DNA from: JAXLYE01 sp046351595
GTDB taxonomy: Bacteria; Myxococcota_A; Polyangia; Palsa-1104; JAEUJZ01
Length of the DNA: 64,000 bases
Assembly: GCA_046351595.1 (NCBI GenBank)
Contig: JAXLYE010000008.1
Coordinates: forward strand, 558,001 to 622,000
Reading direction: 5' to 3'
Shown: in pieces, positions 1 through 7,985 of the stretch
How the letters are laid out: every line of letters starts with the position of its first letter
Numbering within the stretch: the first letter of the stretch is position 1
Notes under the pieces: model-generated
Told to the model about the DNA's origin: nothing
Seen by the model: only the letters and a program-made list of their open reading frames with translations
The model's database searches: none
Program-made: the position numbers and the translations under genes

Positions 1-96
1 CGACTCGCCGAAGGTCATGGCGCCGAGGGTCAGGGCCGACACCTTCAGGCCGCAGCGGCCGAGCGCGCGGTGCGGAACGGCTTGTTGGGTGCTCAT
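1..96 (-). CDS. Aldo/keto reductase, N-terminal fragment
   Basis: Only the first 32 codons are in the window; the gene continues past the left edge. The translation has R-A-L-G-R-C-G-L-K-V-S-A-L-T-L-G-A-M-T-F-G, the typical first beta strand and loop of the aldo/keto reductase TIM barrel (RxLGxxGLxVSxLxLGxMxFG). Family members reduce carbonyls with NADPH in the cytoplasm. The ATG follows a strong GGAGGAG ribosome binding site by about 8 bases. It is transcribed away from the lipoprotein gene at 363, so 97-362 is a divergent promoter region. Substrate cannot be judged from this fragment. Confidence 0.8.
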   Translation of the reverse strand, partial: MSTQQAVPHRALGRCGLKVSALTLGAMTFGES

Positions 97-136
97 ACCG
101 GGGTCTCCTCCTTCCAGCAGGCTGCCAGTCGATGCG

Positions 137-186
137 GGGCCGTTACGGGCCGGTACGGGTCCGTGCGGGCCATCACGGGGTGCATG
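137..186. repeat. Five imperfect 10-bp tandem repeats in a divergent promoter region
   Basis: The units are GGGCCGTTAC, GGGCCGGTAC, GGGTCCGTGC, GGGCCATCAC and GGGGTGCATG, head to tail with no spacers. The GGG recurs every 10 bp, about one helical turn, so each GGG would lie on the same DNA face. The array sits between the aldo/keto reductase gene (minus) and the lipoprotein gene (plus). It could be a multi-site operator or a drifting minisatellite. No other feature is seen in 97-362. Confidence 0.5.
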
Positions 187-362
187 AGGGCGTCGATGAT
201 ACAGCGCCGCGGCGGTTCGGCGAGCCTGTCTTGTCGGCCGCGTGCGACGCCACGCACACAGGCATCAGCGATATCCTGTACACAGCCGGGCAGGGGGCGG
301 TCGGCCGGCGCGCCGCAGCAGGACGAGCCAGCTTGGGCCCGGCGAGGAGCAAGAGGTACCGA

Positions 363-1700
363 ATGCGCAAGATCACGCTGCTGGCATCGATGGTGCTGGG
401 GCTCTTGGGCTGCGACTCCGTCTTCAGCAGCTACCTGCGCTACAACGAGCCCGGCCCGGACGGCGGCACCGACGCCGGACCGCCGCCGCCGCTGCAGCCC
501 TTTCAGGATCCGACGAGCGTCGAAACCGCCGGCCTGGCCAACGCAAACCTGCTGGCGGTCGCGGACCTGGACGGCGACGGCCGGCCCGAGGTGATCGTCT
601 CGCGCATCAACCTGGACAACGCGATCCGGACGCCGTTCAGCGCCACCTCGGATCCGCTGCAGGTCTACCGCATCGACGGCACCGGCCGCCCGGCCCTAGC
701 GCCCGAGCCGCAGGCCTGCGGTCCGCTCGATCGGGTGCAGGCGCTGCAGCCGTATCGCGACGCCAAGACCGGCACGAACTACGTCGCGGTGACGCAGGCC
801 AACGAGGTCCGCTTCCTGCGCTTCGTCAGCGGCGGCTTCGACTGCCAGCCCAGCCTCGCGACCGGCATGGCGTACACCGATGTCGCGCTCGGCGACATGA
901 CCAACGACCAGCTCGACGACGTGCTGTACTACTCCGAGGTGAGCTGCGGCGGCGGGGGCAAGTGCATGCGCTTCCACTCGCGCAGGGGCGACATGCCGGG
1001 GCTGTCGTTCAACGACGCCCTCAACATCGGCGTGAGCTACAAGTCGTTCCAGGCGCGCATGTTCTACAACCGCCCCGAGGCGAAGGCGCCGTTTGTCGCC
1101 ATGGCCTCGGGGCGCGCGGACGGCAACTTCCAGCTGAACTATGTGTCGAACCTGTTCGACCCGTTCGTGAACTTCGTCGCGTCGAGCGTGAACTTCCCGC
1201 TGTATCCGGGCGGCATGCTGGCGGCGAACCTCGACGGCAGCGGCTACGACGACGTGGTGCTGCTGCAGACGGCCACGCCGGTGATCGGGTCCTACTCGCT
1301 GTACGTCTTGGAGGCCAAGAGCGCTCCGCCCAACGCGTTCGCGCCGCTGCCGATCAAGCTCGGGCCCTTCCGACCCGACGCGCCGGCGAGCTACAGCTTC
1401 GGCGTGGTCCGGGCGCAGAACCTCGACGGCGTCGGACCCGACGAGCTGGTGCTGGGGCTGTCGGAGCCGCCGCTCAGCGGCACGGGCGCGAGCGCGCTGT
1501 TCTTCCTGCGCTACAGCGGCGGCGCCCTGCAGACCCTGGCGCAGCTCGACGGAGACGGCGCGGTCCCGGCGCTGGAGCTGGCGGAGCTCTTGCCGCAGGG
1601 GATGACCCGCGGGCCCGCGGATCTCATCTACCTGCGGCAGCGCAGCGGGACGACGTTCCTGACGGTGCGGCGCGCGACGCCAGGCTTTGCTTGGCAGTAG
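363..1700 (+). CDS. Lipoprotein with FG-GAP/VCBS-like repeats
   Basis: A 445-residue envelope lipoprotein. The N-terminus MRKITLLASMVLGLLGC is a signal peptide with lipobox LLGC, followed by a flexible Gly/Asp/Ala/Pro linker. Motifs such as VADLDGDGRPEVIV and, later, AANLDGSGYDDVVLL and AQNLDGVGPDELVLG repeat along the chain. This D-x-D-G-D-G pattern is the Ca-binding loop of FG-GAP/VCBS repeats found in extracellular beta-propellers, so an integrin-alpha-like propeller is likely. The ATG at 363 is chosen over upstream in-frame starts because it follows AGGAGCAAGAGG and begins a perfect signal peptide. The ligand or role is unknown. Confidence 0.8.
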   Translation: MRKITLLASMVLGLLGCDSVFSSYLRYNEPGPDGGTDAGPPPPLQPFQDPTSVETAGLANANLLAVADLDGDGRPEVIVSRINLDNAIRTPFSATSDPLQVYRIDGTGRPALAPEPQACGPLDRVQALQPYRDAKTGTNYVAVTQANEVRFLRFVSGGFDCQPSLATGMAYTDVALGDMTNDQLDDVLYYSEVSCGGGGKCMRFHSRRGDMPGLSFNDALNIGVSYKSFQARMFYNRPEAKAPFVAMASGRADGNFQLNYVSNLFDPFVNFVASSVNFPLYPGGMLAANLDGSGYDDVVLLQTATPVIGSYSLYVLEAKSAPPNAFAPLPIKLGPFRPDAPASYSFGVVRAQNLDGVGPDELVLGLSEPPLSGTGASALFFLRYSGGALQTLAQLDGDGAVPALELAELLPQGMTRGPADLIYLRQRSGTTFLTVRRATPGFAWQ

Positions 1701-1725
1701 CACAAGACGGAAGTAGCGTGCGGGC

Positions 1726-2397
1726 ATGCACATGCCCCGGACTGTCAAAGGAAGGTCTGCCGCGACGAAAGCGGCGGCGCTCCTGCTCACCTGCAGTGCG
1801 GTGCTCGGCGCCGGCTGCAAGGAGAAGCCGCCCGCGCTGAAGGCGCCGGTGTTCACGGATTCCTTCGATCGCGCCGAGCTCGGGCCGGACTGGCGGGTCA
1901 CGGCGCCGCCCGGGACCTACCGCATCGTCAACGGCGAGCTCGTGGTGCGCGGCGCCCGCAACCACCCGGCGTGGCTCGTGCGCGAGCTGCCGCGCGACGC
2001 GGTCATCGAGCTCGACGCCTGGTCCCAGAGCCCCGAGGGTGACATCAAGGTCGAGGTCTGGGGCGACGGCAAGAGCTACGCAACGGACATCGAGTACACC
2101 TCGACCGGCTACGTCTTCATCCACGGCGGCTGGCAGAACCGGGTCACCGCGCTATGCCGCATGGAGGAGCACGGCCACGACCGCAAGGCGCGCGGCGATG
2201 TCCCGGTGGTCCCGGGCAAGAAGTATCACTACCTGATCGCGCGGCAGGGGCAGACCGTGCGCTGGTACATCGACGACAAGCTCGTGCACACCTTCGACGA
2301 TCCGGGCCCGCTAGACGGCCCCGGTCATTCCTACTTCGCCTTCGACAACTGGGAAACCGAGCTGCACTTCGACAACCTGGTGGTGCGGCCATATTGA
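1726..2397 (+). CDS. Lipoprotein with concanavalin A-like (LamG/DUF1080-type) fold
   Basis: A 223-residue protein with a long N-terminus, hydrophobic stretch and lipobox LGAGC at about residues 27-31. The rest (FTDSFDRAELGPDWRV, then IVNGELVVRGARN, later WYIDDKLVHTF and LHFDNLVVRPY) is typical of the jelly-roll fold of LamG or 3-keto-disaccharide hydrolase (DUF1080) proteins: F-D-R-x-x-L-x-x-x-W opening and a final FDNLVV strand. Such domains bind or process sugars outside the membrane; no catalytic residue can be assigned here. A second in-frame ATG at 1732 is also possible. It lies 25 bp after the upstream lipoprotein gene, so co-transcription is likely. Confidence 0.7.
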   Translation: MHMPRTVKGRSAATKAAALLLTCSAVLGAGCKEKPPALKAPVFTDSFDRAELGPDWRVTAPPGTYRIVNGELVVRGARNHPAWLVRELPRDAVIELDAWSQSPEGDIKVEVWGDGKSYATDIEYTSTGYVFIHGGWQNRVTALCRMEEHGHDRKARGDVPVVPGKKYHYLIARQGQTVRWYIDDKLVHTFDDPGPLDGPGHSYFAFDNWETELHFDNLVVRPY

Positions 2398-2434
2398 AAC
2401 CTGGGGCCGGCGCGACGTCCGGACCCCAGGTTTC
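2396..2434. terminator. Bidirectional terminator hairpin
   Basis: A perfect 11-bp inverted repeat, GAAACCTGGGG (2396-2406) and CCCCAGGTTTC (2424-2434), with a further CCGG/CCGG pairing inside the loop. It starts in the stop codon of the plus-strand lipoprotein gene and lies just after the stop of the minus-strand fibrinogen-like gene. It is therefore well placed to terminate both convergent transcripts. The T-run is short. Confidence 0.75.
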
Positions 2435-2453
2435 TTGTACGTACTCGCGGTAG

Positions 2454-3665
2454 CTACTTGGCGTTGTCCGAGCAGACGTACATCGTGCCGGTCGAGTAGT
2501 TGCAGTTGGCGTCGTTGAACCCGAGGTTGCCGTTGGCATCGAGCCCGGTGGTGACGCCGAGCCAGCAGCCCGGCGTGTAGTCGCCGTTCGGCTCCGAATA
2601 CGCGCCGTCCCGGAGGAACCAGGCCCCCTGATCGATCGCGACCCAGTTCGCGCCGCAGGTCGCGTCCCCGGAGTTCATGGTGCAGCCCGTGTAGACGCCG
2701 GCGGCCTTGCCCGAGATCCCCGGCACCGCCGTGAAGTAGCCCGCGCCGTACTTCTTCCACATCGAGCCGAGGTGCGCCTTGGTCCGCGGGATGATGATCT
2801 TGAGGCCCACGTCGGTGCACGAGTTGGCGTCGGTGGTGCGCGACGAGACCTTGCCGCCCGTGACGCCGTACATGGTGTAGCCGCCGCCGTCCGTGGTCAT
2901 GTCGCAGTACACGGTGATCGCCGGCAGCGCGCCTGCGCCGTCGGGGTCGACCTTGTAGTCGCCGTCCATCGCGGTCGGGATGACGGTCTTGATCTCCTTG
3001 CACGTCTTGGGCGGCGCGCAGGTCACGGCGACGTTGGTGATGTCGGCGCTGGTGACCGGGCCCGAGCCCGCGGCGACCGTGCACAGCAGATCCTTGGGGT
3101 GGGTCTTCACGGTGACCGCGTAGCGTGCGCCCGAGGCGACCTGGGTGTTGAACGCGAACGCGCCGCTCTGGGTCAGGGTCAGATCGTCGCCGCCGTTGTT
3201 CTGCAGGACCAGGGTGCCGGTCAGGCCGGTCACGCTGCCGCCGACCTTGAAGGTGGTGGTGCTGCAGACCACCGCGACGTTCGAGACGTCGGCGGAGCCC
3301 ACGGCGCCGGAGCCGGACATGACGGTGCAGGTCTGCGCCGGGCCGCTCGGCTGCGTCTTCACCGACACCGAGTAGTTCGAGCCCGCGGCGACCTTCTGCG
3401 AGAACGTGAACGGACCGCTCGCGTTCACCGGCAGCTCCTCGCCGCCGTTCAGCTGCAGCACCAGCCCGGTGCCGGCGAGGCCGGTCACGCTGCCGCCGAC
3501 GCCGTAGTACACGACGGTCATGTCCGCGGGGGCGGCCATGTCCGGACCGGCGGCCAGGTCCAGGGTCGGGTTGGTGCCCATGCTGGTGCCGGAGTCACAG
3601 CCGGCGAGAGCGACAGCGTAAAGGACACCGGAAGCCAACAGACGCAGGGTCATCTTCTTGTTCAC
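2454..3665 (-). CDS. Lipoprotein with two bacterial repeats and a fibrinogen-like C-terminal domain
   Basis: A 403-residue lipoprotein. The signal peptide ends in lipobox ALAGC, followed by an Asp/Ala/Pro linker. Two tandem repeats of about 85 residues follow, each starting with the pattern G-G-S-V-T-G-L and including a paired Cys (TCTV..., then VAVVCS or VAVTCA). The last 180 residues start TCKEI and carry VYCDMTTDGGGYTMYGV. This matches the fibrinogen C-terminal (FReD-like) signature of Cys, Asp and Gly-Gly-x-W/Y-T, with further Cys pairs. Such domains bind glycans or proteins at the surface. The GTG at 3665 is preferred because GTGAGG lies 6 bases upstream; GTG 3677 and ATG 3653 are alternatives. 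Confidence 0.75.
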   Translation of the reverse strand: MNKKMTLRLLASGVLYAVALAGCDSGTSMGTNPTLDLAAGPDMAAPADMTVVYYGVGGSVTGLAGTGLVLQLNGGEELPVNASGPFTFSQKVAAGSNYSVSVKTQPSGPAQTCTVMSGSGAVGSADVSNVAVVCSTTTFKVGGSVTGLTGTLVLQNNGGDDLTLTQSGAFAFNTQVASGARYAVTVKTHPKDLLCTVAAGSGPVTSADITNVAVTCAPPKTCKEIKTVIPTAMDGDYKVDPDGAGALPAITVYCDMTTDGGGYTMYGVTGGKVSSRTTDANSCTDVGLKIIIPRTKAHLGSMWKKYGAGYFTAVPGISGKAAGVYTGCTMNSGDATCGANWVAIDQGAWFLRDGAYSEPNGDYTPGCWLGVTTGLDANGNLGFNDANCNYSTGTMYVCSDNAK

Positions 3666-3997
3666 GTTCAACCTCACGATTCGTCAAAATGCTGCGGACT
3701 GTCGCACAGTCGCCGCAGGGTGGACGTTGCTTGGTATCCAGATCACAGCAGCCGCCGTGCCACCGCCGCGGCAGCCGGCTTCCCGTCGGTAACACGCTCG
3801 GCGCCGGCGTTCTCCTGATGAGGTTTTGCCCGATGCCGGGCAGCGGCTGGTCAGAATTGACCAGCACGAACGGAAACGCTCTGGCTGTGCGCTAAGAAGG
3901 TGCCGTTACGGAAGCCGGACAGAAGGTTCTGGGAATGCGATCGAGAGCACGTCCGGCGCGCTGCAGAGCGAGAGCCCAGGCAGGCGCCAGCCAGAGC
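3666..3997. other. Intergenic region with a palindrome
   Basis: No credible gene is seen in these 332 bases; the short plus-strand frame here lacks a ribosome binding site and family features. The main structure is a perfect inverted repeat at 3846-3865, GCTGGTCA-GAAT-TGACCAGC. It may be an operator for the fibrinogen-like lipoprotein gene or a terminator for the upstream dehydrogenase gene; no T-run follows it. Confidence 0.4.
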
Positions 3998-5116
3998 CTA
4001 GTAACTGATCCGGTACACGGCCCCGCTGCGGTCGTCCGAGAACAGCAGCGCGCCGTCCGGCATGACCAGCACGTCGACGGGCCGTGCCCAGCTCTTGTCG
4101 CCGCTCAGGAAGCCATCGGCGAAGACCTCGTAGGAAACCGGCACGCTCCCTTCAAAGCGAGCCAGCGTGATGCGGTAGCCGACATACTGCGAGCGCTTGG
4201 ACGACCCGTGCTCGGCGATGAAGACCTGGTTCCGGTAGGACGGAGGGAACATCCCGCCGGTATAAAAGCGCATTCCCAGAGCCGCGGCGTGCGGCTCCAG
4301 CTTGAGCGCGGGCGGCGTGAACTCCTGACAGGTGCGCGCGGTGCGCCCTGGATCCTGGAGCGTGCCGTGACAGAACGGGAAGCCGAAGTGCAGGCCCGGG
4401 CGCGGCGCCACATTGAGCTCGTCGGGCGGCTCCATGTCGCCGAGGGCGTCGGCGCCGTTCTCGGTGAACCACAGCTCGCCGGTCTGCGGGTGAAAGTCGA
4501 AGCCGACGGTGTTGCGGATGCCGCTGGCGTAGACCTGCAGCTCCGAGCCGTCCGGGCGCATGCGCAGGATCGTCGCGTAGCGCGGATCGTCCCGCTCGCA
4601 GTTGTCGCACGGCGCGCCGACCGGGACGTATAGGAAGCCGTCGGGGCCGAAGCGCAGGTACTTCCAGCCGTGCAGCCGGTCGCTCGGGAATCCGGTGCTG
4701 ATCACCACCGGAGCCGGCGGCGCATCCAGGCGCGACTCGATGTCATCGTAGCGCAAGACGCGCGCGATCTCGGCGACATACAGAGCGCCATCGCGCACCG
4801 CGACGCCGTTGGGCGAGTCGAGCCCCGTGGCCAAGGTATAGGTCCGGTCCGCGCGCTGATCACCGTCGCGATCGACCAGGGCATAGACGCGGCCGCCGCC
4901 GAGATCGCGGGTGCCGACGAACAGCGTGCCGCGCGGACCGAGGGCCAGCGAGCGCGCTCCCGGCAGATCGCTGGCGTAGACGTCGATCCGGAACCCCGGG
5001 GGCAGGCGCACCGAGCTCAGATCGACCTGCGCGGTGCCCGCGACGTTGGGACAGCCGCTGCACATCGTCAGCGAAAGGAGCAGCCCGAGGCAGGGGACAA
5101 GCCGGGTGTTCTTCAT
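3998..5116 (-). CDS. PQQ-dependent sugar dehydrogenase-type lipoprotein (GSDH/sorbosone dehydrogenase family)
   Basis: A 372-residue exported protein with signal peptide and Cys residues near MCSGCPN; the lipobox is likely CSGC. The body is a six-bladed propeller of the soluble glucose/sorbosone dehydrogenase family. It starts with LPPGFRIDVYASDLPGARSLALGP and has YLRFGPDGFLYVPVGAPCDNC, a Cys pair typical of this group. It ends PVDVLVMPDGALLFSDD, the usual final blade. Family enzymes oxidise aldoses in the periplasm using PQQ and Ca; PQQ use here is inferred. The ATG at 5116 follows TTGGAGGATCCG, a strong ribosome binding site. It is separated from the next minus-strand gene by a palindrome. 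Confidence 0.85.
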   Translation of the reverse strand: MKNTRLVPCLGLLLSLTMCSGCPNVAGTAQVDLSSVRLPPGFRIDVYASDLPGARSLALGPRGTLFVGTRDLGGGRVYALVDRDGDQRADRTYTLATGLDSPNGVAVRDGALYVAEIARVLRYDDIESRLDAPPAPVVISTGFPSDRLHGWKYLRFGPDGFLYVPVGAPCDNCERDDPRYATILRMRPDGSELQVYASGIRNTVGFDFHPQTGELWFTENGADALGDMEPPDELNVAPRPGLHFGFPFCHGTLQDPGRTARTCQEFTPPALKLEPHAAALGMRFYTGGMFPPSYRNQVFIAEHGSSKRSQYVGYRITLARFEGSVPVSYEVFADGFLSGDKSWARPVDVLVMPDGALLFSDDRSGAVYRISY

Positions 5117-5499
5117 CGGATCCTCCAAGGGGATACCAGCGAGCGGATACCAGCGAGGGAAAACCAGGGAACCGCGTCAAGCCTACCGGTTCAGTCCGTT
5201 TTGAGGAAGTGCCGACCGTCGGGGTCTGTCCGCATTCCCAGAGTCCTAAATCCGGGCTCTGTCTGCCATCTATTTCGATTCCGAAGTCCCCTCTGGGAGC
5301 CCGTTCTCCGTCGACAACGATGTACTTTCGGGGCGCTGTCGAGGTCAACCTCTGCCGAACTAGGACAAAGCCTAGTAGCCGCTCGAGGAGCCCTTGCTAG
5401 ACCCAATCTGAAGCAAATGAGTTCCCAACGGAGGGTCCTGTCCGACGGACTCTCTGCTAACGGCGTGGCGGAGTGCCGATACGCCCTGGAGATCAGCAA
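5117..5499. promoter_or_regulatory. Divergent intergenic region
   Basis: This 383-base stretch separates the minus-strand dehydrogenase gene and the plus-strand glycan operon, so it should hold promoters for both. It is less GC-rich than the flanks. No convincing gene or RNA structure was seen. Open frames across it are extensions of neighbouring shadows. Confidence 0.4.
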
Positions 5500-6723
5500 A
5501 TGCGCACGTCCGGTGACTACGATCTGCTCTGTCTCTCTCACCTGCGCTGGGACTTCGTATTCCAGCGTCCGCAGCACCTGCTGAGCCGCTGCGCGCGCGA
5601 GCGCCGCGTGCTCTTCCTGGAAGAGCCGATGTTCGACGCGGACAGCCCGCGCCTCGAGGTCACCCAGCACGCCGACGGCGTCGAGGTCCTGGTGCCGCGG
5701 CTGCCCGCCGGCCGCAGCGAGGCCGAGCACCAGGCGATGCAGCGCAAGCTCCTGGACACGCACCTGCGCGAGCGCCAGAGCCGCCGCTTCGTCCTTTGGT
5801 ACTACACGCCGATGATGCTGTCGTTCACGGATCACCTGCAGCCGCTGGCCGTGGTCTACGACTGCATGGACGAGCTGGCGAACTTCCACGGCGCGCCGCC
5901 GAGCCTGCGTGAGCTCGAGGCCGAGCTGTTCCGCCGCGCCGACCTGGTGTTCACCGGCGGCCGCAGCCTGTGGGAGCACAAGCGCCTGCGCCACCCAAGC
6001 GTGCACTGCTTCCCCAGCAGCGTCGACGTCCCGCACTTCGCCAGCGCGCGTGAGCTCTCGCCCGAGCTTGGCGAGGAGCCGGCGGATCAGCAGAAGATCC
6101 CGCACCCGCGCCTCGGCTTCTTCGGCGTCATCGACGAGCGCATGGATCTCGCGCTGTTGGACGCGGTCGCCCGCGCGCGCCCGGACTGGCAGCTTGTGAT
6201 GATCGGTCCGGTCGTGAAGATCGATCCGGCGCGGCTGCCGCGGCGCTCGAACATCCACTGGCTCGGCGGCAAGTCGTACCGCGAGCTGCCCCGCTACATC
6301 GCGGGCTGGGACGTCGCTCTCTTGCCGTTTGCGCAGAACGAGGCGACGCGCTTCATCAGCCCGACCAAGACCCCCGAGTACCTGGCCGCCGGCAAGCCCG
6401 TGGTGTCGACGCCGATCACCGACGTGATGCGGCCCTACGGCGAGATGGGCCTGGCGCACATCGCCAAGACCCCGGCGGAGTTTGTCGCCGCCGTCGAGCG
6501 CGCGCTCGGCGAGGACCGCGACATGCGGCAGCGGCTGGCCGACGGCTGGCTCTCGCACCTGTCCTGGGATCGCACGTGGTCGCGCATGCACGGGCTCATC
6601 GCGGACGTGGTCGCGCAGCGCGCCTCCACACAGCAGCAGCAGCAACAGGAGCTGGCTCTGGGAGCGCCGATCCCGGGCCGGGCCGCAGCCGAGAGCAGCG
6701 CCTCTCTGGACGCAGGAGTGTAG
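5500..6723 (+). CDS. GT-B family glycosyltransferase (GT1/GT4-like)
   Basis: A 407-residue cytoplasmic glycosyltransferase. The start MRTSGDYDLLCLSHLRWDFVFQRPQ and the LEEP and YDCMDE motifs match a group of GT-B enzymes found beside glf. The C-terminal donor-binding half has LGFFGVIDERMDLALL and SPTKTPEYLAAGKPVVSTPI, with the Glu/Ala-Gly-Lys-Pro-Val-Val signature of nucleotide-sugar binding. A Gln run lies near residue 380 in a disordered tail. The ATG at 5500 follows GGAGATCAGCAA and is preferred to an upstream GTG. It is 5 bp from glf, so it probably transfers a galactofuranose-related or capsule sugar; that is inference. Confidence 0.85.
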   Translation: MRTSGDYDLLCLSHLRWDFVFQRPQHLLSRCARERRVLFLEEPMFDADSPRLEVTQHADGVEVLVPRLPAGRSEAEHQAMQRKLLDTHLRERQSRRFVLWYYTPMMLSFTDHLQPLAVVYDCMDELANFHGAPPSLRELEAELFRRADLVFTGGRSLWEHKRLRHPSVHCFPSSVDVPHFASARELSPELGEEPADQQKIPHPRLGFFGVIDERMDLALLDAVARARPDWQLVMIGPVVKIDPARLPRRSNIHWLGGKSYRELPRYIAGWDVALLPFAQNEATRFISPTKTPEYLAAGKPVVSTPITDVMRPYGEMGLAHIAKTPAEFVAAVERALGEDRDMRQRLADGWLSHLSWDRTWSRMHGLIADVVAQRASTQQQQQQELALGAPIPGRAAAESSASLDAGV

Positions 6724-6728
6724 CGCCC

Positions 6729-7985
6729 ATGGCAACGTCCACGCCCACGTTCGACTATCTCATCGTCGGGGCCGGCTTCGCCGGCAGCGTCCTCGCCGAG
6801 CGGCTGGCCGCCGACGCCGGCAAGCGCGTCCTGGTCTGCGACAAGCGCCCGCACATCGGCGGCAACGCCAACGATCACTACGACGAGAGCGGGATCCTCG
6901 TCCACCGCTACGGGCCGCACATCTTCCACACCAACAGCCGCGAGGTCTTCGAGTACCTCTCGCGCTTCACGGAGTGGCGCCCGTACGAGCACCGCGTGCT
7001 CGCCAGCGTCGACGGGCAGCTCGTCCCGATCCCGATCAACCTGGACACCGTCAACAAGATCTACGGCCTTTCACTGACCGCGTTCCAGGTCGAGGAGTTC
7101 CTGAAGTCGGTGGCCGAGAAGGTCGCGCACGTCCGCACCAGCGAGGATGTCGTCGTCAGCAAGGTCGGGCGCGATCTGTACGAGAAGTTCTTCCGCGGCT
7201 ATACGCGCAAGCAGTGGGGGCTCGATCCGTCCGAGCTCGACGCCTCGGTGACGGCGCGCATCCCGACGCGCACCAACCGCGACGATCGGTACTTCACCGA
7301 CGCCTTCCAGGCCATGCCGCGCAACGGATATACGCGCCTGTTCGAGCGCATGCTGGGCCACCCCAACATCAAGGTCATGCTGAACACGGACTACCGCGAG
7401 ATCCAGGACGCGTTCTCGTTCCGCGAGATGATCTACACGGGGCCCATCGACACGTTCTTCGACTGCTGCTACGGCAAGCTGCCGTATCGATCCCTCGAGT
7501 TCCGGCACGTCACGCTGAACCAGCCGACGTTCCAGCCCGTGGGCACGGTGAACTATCCGAACGAGCACCCGTATACGCGGATCACGGAGTTCAAGCACCT
7601 TACCGGGCAGGAGCACGGCAAGACCAGCATTGTCTACGAGTACCCGCGCGCAGAGGGCGAGCCGTACTATCCCATCCCGCGCGCGGAGAACACCACGCTG
7701 TACCAGAAGTACCAGGCGCTGGCCGCCGCCACCCCGCGCGTCCACTTCGTCGGCCGCCTGGCGACGTATAAATATTACAACATGGACCAGGTCGTGGCGC
7801 AGGCGCTGACGCTGTACAAGAAGCTGTGCGACGTGCCTGCTCTGGGCGAGGTGAACCAGACCGTCCTCACCGAGGTGCTTCATGATCGAGCCGGACTCGT
7901 TCCGACAATCGCAGGATCCCGTGCGTCTGGAGCTATGGGGGGGAATGGAGTGCACGGTCAACCGGGTCGGGGACCGGTACATTGA
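6729..7985 (+). CDS. glf: UDP-galactopyranose mutase
   Basis: A flavoenzyme converting UDP-galactopyranose to UDP-galactofuranose. The FAD-binding motif YLIVGAGFAGSVLAERLA is at residues 10-27, and IGGNANDHYD and RYGPHIFHTN follow, as in bacterial Glf. FRGYTRKQWGLDPSELDASV and FVGRLATYKYYNMDQVVAQAL cover substrate and flavin contacts. The family usually ends near residue 375; here the frame runs to 418. The last 44 or so residues are encoded by DNA that also begins the next gene in another frame (104-bp overlap). The tail is compositionally unlike Glf and may be a late stop rather than a functional domain. Operon with the upstream glycosyltransferase. Confidence 0.95.
   Translation: MATSTPTFDYLIVGAGFAGSVLAERLAADAGKRVLVCDKRPHIGGNANDHYDESGILVHRYGPHIFHTNSREVFEYLSRFTEWRPYEHRVLASVDGQLVPIPINLDTVNKIYGLSLTAFQVEEFLKSVAEKVAHVRTSEDVVVSKVGRDLYEKFFRGYTRKQWGLDPSELDASVTARIPTRTNRDDRYFTDAFQAMPRNGYTRLFERMLGHPNIKVMLNTDYREIQDAFSFREMIYTGPIDTFFDCCYGKLPYRSLEFRHVTLNQPTFQPVGTVNYPNEHPYTRITEFKHLTGQEHGKTSIVYEYPRAEGEPYYPIPRAENTTLYQKYQALAAATPRVHFVGRLATYKYYNMDQVVAQALTLYKKLCDVPALGEVNQTVLTEVLHDRAGLVPTIAGSRASGAMGGNGVHGQPGRGPVH

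Noticed and set aside
3689..3895. 68-codon plus-strand frame in the gap
   Set aside because: No ribosome binding site, no hydrophobic or domain pattern, overlaps the palindrome.
6630..6650. CAG-rich run giving six Gln
   Set aside because: Short, at the disordered C-terminus of the glycosyltransferase; ordinary simple sequence.
5191..6735. 514-codon minus-strand frame opposite the GT-B gene
   Set aside because: Shadow frame; Leu run comes from the CAG repeat of the real gene.
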